Below, piece after piece: positions 8,476 to 16,583 of a stretch of DNA of 50,003 nucleotides. Position numbers and translations under genes: made by a program. The stretch spans positions 1-50,003 of the forward strand of contig CAZLJF010000011.1 of NCBI GenBank assembly GCA_964559845.1, given 5' to 3'. The stretch comes from WSZY01 sp964559845 (GTDB lineage: Bacteria; Pseudomonadota; Zetaproteobacteria; Mariprofundales; Mariprofundaceae). Every line of letters starts with the position of its first letter. Position 1 is the stretch's first letter. Below the pieces are notes generated by a model, which worked only from the letters and a program-made list of their open reading frames with translations, did no database searches and had not been told where the DNA came from.

Positions 8476-10416
8476 TTGAAACATCCACGATATTACCAGT
8501 ACTTTTTTGCAGCGGCACTCTGTGCCGGCTCAGGGCAGGTTGCCGGGGCAGCCGATCTGGGTGATATTCATGTCACATCGGGATATGAAGAGGCGAGTGT
8601 GGCCGGAGCGGTCAACAGCGTGACGGTCATCGACCGCGACACGATCAGGAAGAGCCGGGCATCCTCGGTGGTTGAACTTCTGAAAGGCGTAGCAGGCATT
8701 GTGGTATCGGATACCAGCGGTATCGGGGCGAAGGCGCGTGTCGATCTGGGTGGCTACGGCGAGACAGCGGCAGCCAACAGCGTTGTGCTTGTTGATGGGC
8801 GCAGGGTGAACAGTCCCGATCTTTCCGGTACAGACTGGACGCAGATTCCGCCGGATCAGATCGAGCGGATCGAAATTGTGCATGGTGGTGGCAGCGTGCT
8901 TTACGGCGATGGTGCTGTCGGCGGCGTGGTCAACATCATCACGCGCATACCGGAATCGGGCGGCGAGGTGTCGGTCAGCGGTGGAAGTTTCGGAAGTCGT
9001 AGCGGGGCGGTTCGTGTCGGTGCTGGAGCGGGTGATCTTCGCGCCGAGGCTAATCTTTCGACAGACAGGACGGACGGCTATCGGGAAAACAGCCTGTTTG
9101 AGCGGTTCGATGCCGGAGCGCGTATCGAGGCCGATCTGGGCGACAGCATGAGCCTGCGGCTGGCCGGCAATTACCACCGTGACCGATCCGGGTTGCCCGG
9201 TTCGCTGACCACAGCACAGGTGGCGCAGGATCGCAGGCAGAGCACCAGGCCAAACGATCATGCGCAGACCTCTGACAGCTTTCTGGATGCCGGCATCAAC
9301 TGGGCGGGCGAAAGCGGTCTGGAGCTGGATCTCTCCGGTACGATCCGGGATCGGCAGACCCATGCCGATTTTGTCAGCTTCGGCAGCAACAGCGATATCG
9401 TCATCCGTACCGGCAGCTTGCGGCCGAAGGTGAGCTACCGGCATCGGGGCGCGATTCCGTTCCGCCTTCTGGCCGGAGCCGATCTTGATACGAGCCGGGG
9501 CAGTTTTACCTACGGCGGTGCTTTTCCGCTTCCGGTTACATCTGTTCGGCGCGAGCGGGGTGGTTTTTACGGGCAGGCGAGTCTGGGTGATGAGCAGAGC
9601 GGCTGGCGTCTGGAGGGTGGCCTGCGCTCCGAGAGCGTGAAGGATACCTTTACGCAGGCGGCGGCAAGCAGCGTCTCTCAACGAAAGAGCCTCTGGAGCC
9701 TTGGCACGAATGTCGCTCTGGGAGAGTTGTTCAGACTCCGCCTTTCGGCCTCAAGTTCGGTTCGTTTCCCGTTGCTGGACGAGCGTTATTCCTTCTTTTC
9801 CGGCGTCGTTAACACCAATCTGAAACCACAGACCGGACGCCATTACGGCGCTGCGTTGCGCTATGGTCACAGCAGCGACTGGGTGGAGCTTTCGTTCACC
9901 CGCGCCGATCTGGTTGACGAGATCTATTACGATCCGATGCTTTTCGCCAACAGCAACTATACAGACAACACGCGCCACGATGTGTTGATGCTGACTGCCC
10001 GCTGGGACGGCGGCGAATTGCTTAAACTTGACGGCAACATCACCCGTACGACGGCGACATTCCGTGGGGGCGCCTACAGCGGCAAGATGATTCCGGCCGT
10101 TCCCTCCCTGCGTGTCGGATTCGGCTGGGAGGCGGAGTGGAGCGGGGCGTTCCGCTCGCTGCTCCAGGTCACCCATGTGAGCGATGCGTACCTGATCAGC
10201 GATCAGGCGAACATCCGCACCAAATTGCCCGCCTATACACTGCTGGATCTGGTGCTGAACTACCGCATCGGCGATCTGGATATGTTTGCCCGGGTGGACA
10301 ACCTGGCCAATGCAAAATACAGCAGCTACGGTGTCTATTCGTCATTCTCCGGTACGGACAATTTCTATCCGGCGGCCGGAACGGCGGTTCGTGCCGGAGT
10401 GAGCTATCGCTTCTAG
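8476..10416 (+). CDS. btuB: TonB-dependent cobalamin outer-membrane receptor
   Basis: A 646-aa outer-membrane receptor. The start is TTG at 8476, because AGGAGG lies 5 bases upstream and the reading frame before it belongs to the riboswitch leader. A signal peptide is followed by a plug domain: SVTVIDRDTIRKS, SVVELLKGVAGIVV, NSVVLVDGRRVN, and QIERIEIVHGGGSVLYGDGAVGGVVNIITR in pieces along residues 45-155. The rest is a 22-strand-type barrel ending in an aromatic residue (SYRF), as expected for BAM recognition. A cobalamin substrate is inferred from the riboswitch and the following btuFCD genes. Length is close to E. coli BtuB (about 614 aa). Confidence 0.93.
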   Translation: MKHPRYYQYFFAAALCAGSGQVAGAADLGDIHVTSGYEEASVAGAVNSVTVIDRDTIRKSRASSVVELLKGVAGIVVSDTSGIGAKARVDLGGYGETAAANSVVLVDGRRVNSPDLSGTDWTQIPPDQIERIEIVHGGGSVLYGDGAVGGVVNIITRIPESGGEVSVSGGSFGSRSGAVRVGAGAGDLRAEANLSTDRTDGYRENSLFERFDAGARIEADLGDSMSLRLAGNYHRDRSGLPGSLTTAQVAQDRRQSTRPNDHAQTSDSFLDAGINWAGESGLELDLSGTIRDRQTHADFVSFGSNSDIVIRTGSLRPKVSYRHRGAIPFRLLAGADLDTSRGSFTYGGAFPLPVTSVRRERGGFYGQASLGDEQSGWRLEGGLRSESVKDTFTQAAASSVSQRKSLWSLGTNVALGELFRLRLSASSSVRFPLLDERYSFFSGVVNTNLKPQTGRHYGAALRYGHSSDWVELSFTRADLVDEIYYDPMLFANSNYTDNTRHDVLMLTARWDGGELLKLDGNITRTTATFRGGAYSGKMIPAVPSLRVGFGWEAEWSGAFRSLLQVTHVSDAYLISDQANIRTKLPAYTLLDLVLNYRIGDLDMFARVDNLANAKYSSYGVYSSFSGTDNFYPAAGTAVRAGVSYRF

Positions 10417-10435
10417 GTTCCGCTGGTGGCCGTGG

Positions 10436-11074
10436 GTGGCGGTAAGCGCCGCTATCCACGTCGCCATTCTTCTCTGGCCGGACGACGCTTTCCGGTCGCT
10501 CCTCTCTTCGTCTTCTTCGTCCGCCCCTTTGCGCTCGGCGGCGGCGCAGGGAATGCAGGGGGCGGCGGATGCGGTGATCGAGGTAGCGCTGGAGGAGCGC
10601 AAGCAACAGCTGCAACCGCACAGGGTCGCAACGCCGGAGCGTTCCCGCGCTACCTCTCCGTCCGCTCCGGCGCTCGACCCGGAGCTTCCGGCCGAAACGG
10701 AGCCGTTGAGGGCAGCAAGAAGGCTGGCGGAGGAGCCCTCCTTGCCTTCCGCTGCCGTTTCGGGTGCGGCTCCGGATATTGCGCCGCATGACGGGGTGGA
10801 GGGAACGGAAGAGGCGATGCAGCGCTCGCTGATCCGCCGTCATCTGGAGCAGTTCAAGTATTATCCTGCCTCCGCCAGAAGGCGCGGCATCGGCGGTTCG
10901 GTCGAGGTGGCGTTCCGGCTCGATCGCCGCGGCCGCGCCGGAGGGGTGAGAGTTCTCAAGGGCTCCGGCTACCCGATTCTGGACGAAGCGGCGCTGCGCA
11001 CCGTCAGGCGCGCCGAACCGTTTCCCGCCGATGGAGGGAGCTTCCGCTTCCATCTCCATTTCAGGGCGTCATGA
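10436..11074 (+). CDS. tonB: TonB family energy-transducing protein
   Basis: A 212-aa protein with a short N-terminal hydrophobic segment, a long Pro/Ala/Glu-rich periplasm-spanning middle and a C-terminal TonB domain: QFKYYPASARRRGIGGSVEV, then VLKGSGYPILDEAALRTVRRAEPFP in sections (about residues 140-200). The only usable in-frame start is GTG at 10436, 19 bp after btuB; the frame is closed by TGA at 10400. The membrane anchor therefore starts almost at the first residue. As a TonB dedicated to the adjacent receptor it would couple proton motive force to cobalamin uptake; exbB/exbD are not present here. It overlaps btuF by 4 bp. Confidence 0.85.
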   Translation: MAVSAAIHVAILLWPDDAFRSLLSSSSSSAPLRSAAAQGMQGAADAVIEVALEERKQQLQPHRVATPERSRATSPSAPALDPELPAETEPLRAARRLAEEPSLPSAAVSGAAPDIAPHDGVEGTEEAMQRSLIRRHLEQFKYYPASARRRGIGGSVEVAFRLDRRGRAGGVRVLKGSGYPILDEAALRTVRRAEPFPADGGSFRFHLHFRAS

Positions 11075-11859
11075 TCCGTTTTTTTCTGTTATCGATTCTC
11101 CTCTGCCTGCCGTTTTCGTCTTTGCAGGCGACCGAACGGATTCTTGCGCTTTCGCCGCAGGCATGCGAGATGCTGGCCGGCATCGGTGCATTGGATGAGA
11201 TTGTCGGTGTGGTCGAGTATTGCGATTATCCCGAGGCGCTGCGCTTGCGGCCGCAGATCGGCGGTTACGGAAAGGTGCGGGTGGAGGCAGCGCTGGCGCT
11301 GCGACCGACGTTGGCGGTAGTGATGGACGGCGAGGGTCGCGTTGCCCGGCGTCTGAACCGGATGGGCGTGCGCGTGGTTGCGAGTAACCCGAGGAGGCTG
11401 GAGGCGATGTTCCGGGAACTGCACCGTCTGGGCGAGCTGACCGGCCATACGCAGGAGGCTTTGGCGCTGGTACAGCGGCTCCGGGAGCGCCTTGAGACGC
11501 TCGGCCGGGTCAAGCCGGCCGGATCGCTCTCCGTCTTCTACGAGATCTGGCCGCAACCGCTGATGACGGCAGGCAGCGGCAGCCTGATCCATGACGTTCT
11601 GACCCGCATCGGATTGCGCAATGCGTTCGGTGATCTGCCGCAGGAGGGTGTGCGCGTCAATGTCGAGGCGGTGATTCGCGCCGCGCCCGATATCGTGATC
11701 ATCGCCGATGCGAACCGGCTTCCGGAGCGGCGCGCCTTCTGGCGCAAGTGGCTCGGCGACGGCGTGAAGGTGGTCGTGGTCGATGCCGATCTTCTGCACA
11801 GGGCGTCGCCGCGCCTGATTGATGGCATGGCCATGCTTCTGGAGCGGGTGACGCAATGA
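11071..11859 (+). CDS. btuF: periplasmic cobalamin-binding protein
   Basis: A 262-aa secreted class III solute-binding protein with a cleavable signal peptide (about residues 1-20). Family blocks: RILALSPQACEMLAGIGALDEIVGV, CDYPEAL, the QIGGYGKVRVEAALALRPTL region and later SVFYEIWPQPLMTAGSGSLIHDVL, given here in part. It is slightly shorter than typical BtuF with signal (about 266 aa). It hands cobalamin to BtuCD. ATGA overlaps join it to tonB upstream and btuC downstream. Confidence 0.92.
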   Translation: MIRFFLLSILLCLPFSSLQATERILALSPQACEMLAGIGALDEIVGVVEYCDYPEALRLRPQIGGYGKVRVEAALALRPTLAVVMDGEGRVARRLNRMGVRVVASNPRRLEAMFRELHRLGELTGHTQEALALVQRLRERLETLGRVKPAGSLSVFYEIWPQPLMTAGSGSLIHDVLTRIGLRNAFGDLPQEGVRVNVEAVIRAAPDIVIIADANRLPERRAFWRKWLGDGVKVVVVDADLLHRASPRLIDGMAMLLERVTQ

Positions 11860-12791
11860 GGCGCGCAAGCCCGCTGCTGTTTCCACTTCTCGCCCTGCCC
11901 CTCTTCTATCTTGCGCTGGGGATCGGCGAACAGTGGATCGATCCGCTCGCTCCGGCCTCGGCGATGGAGCGCGATATTCTCTGGGAGCTTCGCTTTCCGC
12001 GTTTGCTGACCGCATTTGCCGTCGGCGGGCTGCTGGCGCTTGCGGGCGCATGGTTTCAGGTGCTGCTCGGCAATGCGCTGGCCGAGCCTTATGTGCTGGG
12101 GGTGGCCGGAAGCGCCGCCGCAGGCGCGGTCTCGATGCTGGCGATTGCGGTCGGCTCCGTCTGGCTGATGTCGGCGGGTGCTTTCGGCGGGGCGCTGCTG
12201 GGGATTCTGCTGATCATGGCATTTGTCCGTCTCGATGCGGGGCGTCTTCTGCTTGCCGGCGTCGTGCTGGCTGCGTTCTGGGGGGCGGTTGTTACACTGC
12301 TGCTGGCGCTGATGTCGGATCGGGATCTTTCACTGGCGTTTGCATGGATGCTGGGCGATCTCTCCGCCTCCGATATTCCGCCGCCGGTTCTGCTGCTTGT
12401 TCTGGGCGCAGCGCTTCTCTTTGGGGTCCGTTCGGCATCGGCGCTCGATGCGATGATGCTGGGCGAGCGGCACGCCTCAATGCTCGGGTTCGATGTGGCG
12501 GCGTTGAGACACCGTCTGCTGCTGGTCGCCTCACTGGCGACAGCAGTGGCCGTCACCGCTGCGGGCACCATTGGTTTTGTCGGGCTTGTGGTACCACACC
12601 TGATGCGGCTGCTGTTCGGGTCGCTGCACCGCCGGGTTTTGCCGGCATCAGCTGTCGGCGGCGGCCTGCTGCTGGCGCTGGCCGATACCGCTTCGAGGAC
12701 GCTGATCGCCCCGATGGAGTTGCCTGTGGGCGTGTTGACGGCGATGATCGGCGTGCCGATCTTTCTCCGGCTGCTGGTCAGGCGCGGATGA
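11856..12791 (+). CDS. btuC: cobalamin ABC transporter permease
   Basis: A 311-aa polytopic protein of the FecCD/BtuC family. Visible family motifs are LRFPRLLTAFAVGGLLALAG, NALAEPYVLGVAGSAAAGA, LGFDVAALR, GTIGFVGLVVPHLMRLLFG and the final ELPVGVLTAMIGVPIFLRLL segment. Ten helices can be drawn. Its ATGA overlap with btuF and with btuD shows tight coupling. Base composition is clearly GC-richer than the mla and pil regions. Confidence 0.94.
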   Translation: MRRASPLLFPLLALPLFYLALGIGEQWIDPLAPASAMERDILWELRFPRLLTAFAVGGLLALAGAWFQVLLGNALAEPYVLGVAGSAAAGAVSMLAIAVGSVWLMSAGAFGGALLGILLIMAFVRLDAGRLLLAGVVLAAFWGAVVTLLLALMSDRDLSLAFAWMLGDLSASDIPPPVLLLVLGAALLFGVRSASALDAMMLGERHASMLGFDVAALRHRLLLVASLATAVAVTAAGTIGFVGLVVPHLMRLLFGSLHRRVLPASAVGGGLLLALADTASRTLIAPMELPVGVLTAMIGVPIFLRLLVRRG

Positions 12792-13525
12792 GCGCGATTC
12801 GGTTCGACGGGGTGTCGCTCAGGCGAGGCGGGAAGCTGCTCGTGCGGCATCTCGACTTCACCGTCGAGCATGGCCGCGTCACCGTGCTTATCGGGCCGAA
12901 CGGTGCCGGAAAATCGACACTTCTGCTTGCGGCCTGCGGCCTGTTTGCTCCGGAGAAGGGGGCGTGCCTGGTCGAGGGGGAGCCGCTCTTCCGCCTCTCC
13001 CGGGAGGAGGTGGCGGCGAAAGTCGCGTGGCAGGGGGAACTGCCGCCGACCGAGTTCGGGTTGACGGTCGCTCAGCGCTTGGCACTGGCCGCGCAGCAGG
13101 ATCAAGGTGGTATTCACGATGCCGCAGCGCGGATGGAGGTCGATTCGCTGTTGCAGCGCAGGCTTGCCGAGCTCTCCAGCGGCGAGCGGCAGCGGGTGGA
13201 GATCGCTGCGGCGGTGGCGCGCGATTGTCCCGTCCGGCTCTTTGACGAGCCGACGGCGCATCTCGATCTTCGTCATCAGGCGAGTTGTTTGAAGATGCTT
13301 CGGCAGGAGGCGGAGCGCGGTCGGGCGGTGGTGGTGGTATTGCACGATATCCAGCAGGCGGCGGCGATCGCCGATTCAGCGATCCTGCTGGACGGACGGG
13401 GAGAGGCTGTTGCCGGTGATGCGAAAGAGTTGCTAAACCGGGATCGTTTGAGCAACCTGTTTCAGGTGGATCTGAAGCAGTCCGAAAGCGCCGGCCGCAC
13501 GCTGTTGTGGCCCGATTATGGGTGA
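12788..13525 (+). CDS. btuD: cobalamin ABC transporter ATPase
   Basis: A 245-aa ABC ATPase. Walker A is GPNGAGKS at residues 36-43, the signature is LSSGERQRVEI (a conservative variant of LSGGQ), Walker B is VRLFDEP and the switch histidine is in VVVLHD. The ATG at 12788 overlaps the btuC stop by 4 bp. With BtuC and BtuF it makes the inner-membrane cobalamin importer. The last 8 bases overlap cobO. Confidence 0.94.
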   Translation: MSAIRFDGVSLRRGGKLLVRHLDFTVEHGRVTVLIGPNGAGKSTLLLAACGLFAPEKGACLVEGEPLFRLSREEVAAKVAWQGELPPTEFGLTVAQRLALAAQQDQGGIHDAAARMEVDSLLQRRLAELSSGERQRVEIAAAVARDCPVRLFDEPTAHLDLRHQASCLKMLRQEAERGRAVVVVLHDIQQAAAIADSAILLDGRGEAVAGDAKELLNRDRLSNLFQVDLKQSESAGRTLLWPDYG

Positions 13526-14090
13526 TGAAACGCCGGCCGATGAGATACAGCCGATGAAGCGAAGAGAGCGGCGGCAGGGGGTGATCGTCGTCAATACCGG
13601 CGAAGGCAAGGGGAAATCCTCCTCGGCGTTCGGCATGGTGTTCCGCGCCGCCGGCTGGGGGATGAATGTCTGCGTGATCCAGTTTATCAAGGGCAAATGG
13701 AAAACGGGCGAGCAGCAGGCGGCCAAACGGTTCGACAATATCGAGTGGCATGCGCTCGGCGATGGCTTTACCTGGGATACGAAAAATCCGGAGCAGGATA
13801 TCGCAACGACCCGCGAGATCTGGGAGCTCTGCAAGGCGAAGCTGCGTAGCCGCGAGTACGATCTGCTGGTGTTTGACGAGATCAACTACTGTATCGGCTA
13901 TGGCTGGCTGGATGGCCACGAGGTGGCCGATTTCATCCGCAGGGAGCGGCCGGAGTGGATGCATTTGGTTCTGACCGGCCGCAATGCGCCCTCCGAGCTG
14001 ATCGGGATCGCGCACACCGTCACGGAGATGCAGGCGGTCAAACACGCCTTTGACGACGGTATCAAGGCGGCGCAGGGGATAGAGTTTTGA
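13518..14090 (+). CDS. cobO: corrinoid adenosyltransferase, CobO/BtuR type
   Basis: A 190-aa enzyme with the family P-loop NTGEGKGKSSSAFGM (glycine-rich motif at residues 28-34), followed by VIQFIKGKWKTGE, LLVFDEINYCIGYGWLD and VLTGRNAPSELI. It transfers the adenosyl group of ATP to Co(I) corrinoid, making adenosylcobalamin, and acts on imported as well as newly made corrinoids. It overlaps btuD by 8 bp, and its TGA overlaps the TTG start of cbiX. Confidence 0.95.
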   Translation: MGDETPADEIQPMKRRERRQGVIVVNTGEGKGKSSSAFGMVFRAAGWGMNVCVIQFIKGKWKTGEQQAAKRFDNIEWHALGDGFTWDTKNPEQDIATTREIWELCKAKLRSREYDLLVFDEINYCIGYGWLDGHEVADFIRRERPEWMHLVLTGRNAPSELIGIAHTVTEMQAVKHAFDDGIKAAQGIEF

Positions 14091-14719
14091 GCTTCGCGCT
14101 GCTCGCGCACGGATCGTCCGATGCCCGCTACGGCGAGGCGGTTCGGGCGCTTGCGGCGGAGGTCTCCGAAAGGATGGGCGAGGAGGTGTTGGCCGCGTTT
14201 CTCTCCGACAGCTCGTTACCGTGCGGGGCGCGGGTGCTGCCGCTCTTTCTCGGCGAGGGGCGGCATGGGGCTGCGGACGCTCCGGCGCTGGCGGCAAGGT
14301 GCGGTGCACAGCTATTGCCATCTTTAGCGGCGCATGCGGATCGCATCGCCGATCTGGCCTGTGAGCGGATGAGGGCGACGGGAGAGCCGGTCAATGCCCT
14401 GTTCGGGCTCTACAGCTTTTCAGGATTTGCGGCGTTGCAGGAGGCGCTGCGTGCGCGCAGCAGGCAGTTTGTGCGGGTGGCATTCGGCGCGCTGCATGGC
14501 GAGCCTTCCATCACTTCGCCTTCCATCGCGTCAGTGCTGGCACAGTGGCGCAGGGAGGAGGTCTCTCCGGTCAGGTTGCAGCCGATGCTGCTTTTCAACG
14601 GCAGGAGCATGGATGCGATGGCGGCGATGGCAGGTGGGCATGGCGTCGAAATTTTGCCGCCACTGTCGCAGGGCGAGGGCTTCGCCGAACTGATCGGATC
14701 GCTGCTGGTCAATGAATAA
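14087..14719 (+). CDS. cbiX: CbiX-like sirohydrochlorin cobaltochelatase
   Basis: A 210-aa two-lobed chelatase-like protein beginning SFALLAHGSSDARYGEAV, where the AHGS histidine (residue 8) is a candidate metal ligand as in CbiX. The second lobe has VAFGALHGEPSI and LQPMLLFNGRSMDAMAA. The start is TTG at 14087, overlapping the cobO stop. Cobalt insertion into sirohydrochlorin fits the presence of cobA (the preceding pathway step) about 2 kb downstream. Divergence is fairly high, so a related chelatase role is possible. It is the last gene before the foreign insertion. Confidence 0.78.
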   Translation: MSFALLAHGSSDARYGEAVRALAAEVSERMGEEVLAAFLSDSSLPCGARVLPLFLGEGRHGAADAPALAARCGAQLLPSLAAHADRIADLACERMRATGEPVNALFGLYSFSGFAALQEALRARSRQFVRVAFGALHGEPSITSPSIASVLAQWRREEVSPVRLQPMLLFNGRSMDAMAAMAGGHGVEILPPLSQGEGFAELIGSLLVNE

Positions 14720-14749
14720 CGGGAGCTATTGACACCGCTCCGATGCCGG

Positions 14750-14823
14750 GCGCAAAATCGCACGAATCAGGAGGGGGATTCATGAAGCAATCGGTTTCGT
14801 TCGCACATTCCCGATTTTGCGCT
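14750..14823. repeat. inverted repeat downstream of cbiX
   Basis: GCGCAAAATCG (about 14751-14761) is repeated as its exact reverse complement CGATTTTGCGC (about 14812-14822), about 50 bp apart. The right arm lies inside the small frame that starts at 14782. No T-run follows. It may fold back the operon mRNA after cbiX. Confidence 0.45.
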
Positions 14824-14904
14824 CAGTACGTGATATTCAGGAACTTTTTTTCATCTATGTATAGAAAATATGAGGATTATTATTTCTGCGATTGGGATTG
14901 TTAA
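14782..14904 (+). CDS. small open reading frame running into the cassette boundary
   Basis: A 40-codon frame with a strong ribosome site (AGGAGGGGG, 5 bases before the ATG). It starts MKQSVSFAHSRF in host-like sequence and turns AT-rich after about 14830. Its stop codon lies across the GTTAAGC boundary at 14900-14906. The good ribosome site suggests the 5' end of an original operon gene cut off by the insertion. No family is recognised. Confidence 0.3.
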   Translation: MKQSVSFAHSRFCAQYVIFRNFFSSMYRKYEDYYFCDWDC

Positions 14905-15952
14905 GCATCAAGGAATATAGTTTGGAGTGAATCTTGAATCTTTTTATCGATACCAATGTATTTCTTTCCTTCTATCATCTATCCAATGATGATCTTGAAG
15001 AGATACACAAGTTAGCTGTCCTACTTGATAAAGGGGATGTGAAACTATGGCTACCTGAGCAGGTCAAGGACGAGTTCAAGAGAAATAGAGAAAATAAAGT
15101 ATCTGACGCTCTCAAGAAGCTAAAGGAGCAACAGAAGAAACCTCAATTTCCACAAATTTGTAAAGATTACGATGAATATTCTGAAATACGTGATCTTCAG
15201 ATAGAGTATGGTAAGAAGCTATCCTCATTAATCAAAAAAGTTTCAGACGATGTTGAGACAAGAGGCCTAAAAGCCGACGAAAAAATCTTGGAGCTTTTTG
15301 AAAAGGCAAATGTCATAGAAATCACCCAAGAGCTGGTAGAAAAAGCAAGATTTAGGATAGATATCCGAAACCCTCCTGGAAAGGATGGCTCATTGGGTGA
15401 CGCAATTAACTGGGAGGCGTTGCTAGAAACAGTGCCAGAAGGTGAAGACCTGTATTTGGTAGCAGATGATAAAGATTACTATTCTGTACTCGATGAAAAC
15501 ACATTAAAGGATTTTTTGAGTGATGAATGGGGTGAAAAAAAGAAATCAGAAATTAGTTTTTATAGAAGACTTTCCCAGTTCTTTAATGAACACTATCCAG
15601 ATATCAAGCTTGCAACAGAGTTGGAAAAAGAGCTTGCTATTAAGGCGTTGGTAAATAGCGGAAACTTTGCATCAACGCATTCGGCAATAGCTAAGTTAAG
15701 TAAATATGCAGAGTTTAATAAGTTTCAATCTAACGAGCTGGCTCAAGTTGCAATTACCAATAGCCAAATTAACTGGATTATTTGTGATGCAGATGTTTAT
15801 GAGTTCTATAAGTCGTTGATCGAGAATCACGGTAAAGATATAGATAATGATCTATTGGAAAACCTTAAAAAGGAGGTTTCAGCCTGTGAACCAGAGGATG
15901 ATGCTTAACAAGCCAATGCAGTCGACCGCTGATGCATCAGCTGATTGAGGCG
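14901..15952 (+). mobile_element. integron-type gene cassette 1 (PIN-domain gene)
   Basis: Boundaries are read from the cassette rule that recombination occurs between G and TT of GTTRRRY. The left junction is GTTAAGC at 14900-14906 and the right junction GTTAGCC at 15952-15958. The R'' box GCTTAAC at 15903-15909 is the exact reverse complement of GTTAAGC, the sequence formed when this cassette's first six bases rejoin its last G in the circular form. The single gene starts 33 bp inside the left end and its stop codon lies within the R'' box. Both features are typical of cassettes. The interior is much richer in A+T than the B12 genes on either side. No integrase gene or attI is in the window. 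Confidence 0.7.
14934..15908 (+). CDS. PIN-domain protein (DUF4935-like), predicted RNase
   Basis: A 324-aa protein opening with the PIN-domain strand NLFIDTNVFLSFYH, where Asp6 is the first acidic ligand. Further acidic positions are in PEQVKDEFKRNRE (about residue 40) and in EDLYLVADDKDYYS (about residue 175), consistent with a Mg-dependent nuclease. The size and the long helical insertion resemble the DUF4935 group rather than small VapC toxins. The start is TTG at 14934, with GGAGTGA just upstream. No separate antitoxin is visible inside the cassette. Codon use is AT-biased, unlike the neighbouring genes, and supports transfer. The cellular target is unknown; defence or toxin activity is inference. 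Confidence 0.75.
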   Translation: MNLFIDTNVFLSFYHLSNDDLEEIHKLAVLLDKGDVKLWLPEQVKDEFKRNRENKVSDALKKLKEQQKKPQFPQICKDYDEYSEIRDLQIEYGKKLSSLIKKVSDDVETRGLKADEKILELFEKANVIEITQELVEKARFRIDIRNPPGKDGSLGDAINWEALLETVPEGEDLYLVADDKDYYSVLDENTLKDFLSDEWGEKKKSEISFYRRLSQFFNEHYPDIKLATELEKELAIKALVNSGNFASTHSAIAKLSKYAEFNKFQSNELAQVAITNSQINWIICDADVYEFYKSLIENHGKDIDNDLLENLKKEVSACEPEDDA

Positions 15953-15958
15953 TTAGCC
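15903..15958 (+). repeat. attC-like recombination site of cassette 1
   Basis: A 56-bp imperfect palindrome: R'' GCTTAAC (15903-15909), L'' AAGCCAATGCAG, an inner perfect palindrome GCTGATGCATCAGC (15928-15941), L' CTGATTGAGGC and the R' junction GTTAGCC. L'' and L' pair as GCC/GGC, AAT/ATT and CAG/CTG, with G15918 and the bases GA (15947-15948) left extrahelical. Such unpaired bases are the strand-choice feature of attC sites. Confidence 0.72.
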
Positions 15959-15981
15959 ACTCGGTAAGTTTTCCAATCGTC

Positions 15982-16014
15982 TTGAAAAGCGCAAAGTGAC
16001 ATTATAGTATCACT
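15982..16014 (+). promoter_or_regulatory. toxin-antitoxin promoter with overlapping operator
   Basis: TTGAAA (15982-15987) and TATAGT (16004-16009) are separated by 16 bp. AGTGA (15995-15999) and TCACT (16010-16014) form an inverted repeat around the -10 box, a plausible operator for autorepression by the antitoxin. The expected transcription start is at about 16016-16018, at the antitoxin ATG, so the mRNA may be leaderless. Confidence 0.6.
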
Positions 16015-16017
16015 GTT

Positions 16018-16275
16018 ATGAAAACAGAACTTGTGACCACGCTGAAGCGGCAAGCGACCAGAATATTGGCCGATCTGCACAAATCGAAGGAGCCCGTCCT
16101 GATCACGGAGCACGGCCGGCCGTCGGCTTATCTTGTGGATGTCGAAGATTACGAATTCATGCAGGCCCGGATGCGGCTGCTCGAAGGGATGGCCCGAGGC
16201 GAGCGGGCGATTCAGGATGGCCGGACATTGACCCAGGAGGAAGCAAGAAAGGCCATGGGCAAGTGGCTCGGATAA
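16018..16275 (+). CDS. Phd/YefM-family antitoxin
   Basis: An 85-aa protein with the Phd/YefM fold signature: a short N-terminal helix, then DLHKSKEPVLITEHGRPSAYLVDVEDYE (in part, residues 20-47), the DNA-binding half. The C-terminal part, containing QDGRTLTQEEARKAM, would wrap the toxin. No ribosome site precedes the ATG, fitting a leaderless transcript. It overlaps the toxin gene by 13 bp. Confidence 0.85.
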   Translation: MKTELVTTLKRQATRILADLHKSKEPVLITEHGRPSAYLVDVEDYEFMQARMRLLEGMARGERAIQDGRTLTQEEARKAMGKWLG

Positions 16276-16583
16276 TATGGACCGAGCCTGCATTATCCGA
16301 CCTCGATGAAATAGCGGAATATATCGCCCTGGACAATATCGCTGCGGCGAAGCGGCTGGTTCGGCAGCTGTTTTCGGCGGTGGAGCGTCTGGAAGATCAT
16401 CCTCTCTCGGGGAGACATCCTCCCGAACTGGAAAAAGGGTCGAGATACAGGGAGGTCGTTTCCGGGCCTTGCCGGATTTTCTACCGCGTGGAAAACGAAA
16501 AGGTCTATATCCTCTACGTGATGCGTGGGGAGAGAGAGCTTCGCGCATATCTGCTCAATGATCGATCAGGAAAAAACAGCTAA
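16263..16583 (+). CDS. RelE/ParE-family toxin
   Basis: A 106-aa toxin. IIWTEPALSDLDEIAEYIA is the typical first strand-helix of ParE/RelE proteins, followed by AAKRLVRQL, HPLSGRHPPELEKGSRYREV and CRIFYRVENEKVYILYVMRGERELRAYL in pieces. ParE-like members poison gyrase and RelE-like ones cut mRNA; the sequence does not decide which. The start is GTG at 16263 inside the antitoxin gene. Its stop codon is part of the cassette 2 R'' box. Confidence 0.85.
   Translation: MARIIWTEPALSDLDEIAEYIALDNIAAAKRLVRQLFSAVERLEDHPLSGRHPPELEKGSRYREVVSGPCRIFYRVENEKVYILYVMRGERELRAYLLNDRSGKNS

Noticed and set aside
11933..12787. Upstream extension of btuD over btuC
   Set aside because: The frame is open by chance. 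The ATP-binding domain starts at 12788 with the usual ATGA overlap, and the upstream part is low-complexity.
12888..14321. Long minus-strand open frame across btuD, cobO and cbiX
   Set aside because: Stop codons are rare in all frames of this GC-rich stretch. The protein is Arg/Pro-rich with no domain, and the plus-strand genes are certain. The same holds for minus-strand frames at 8530-9681, 11089-12051 and 12089-13345.
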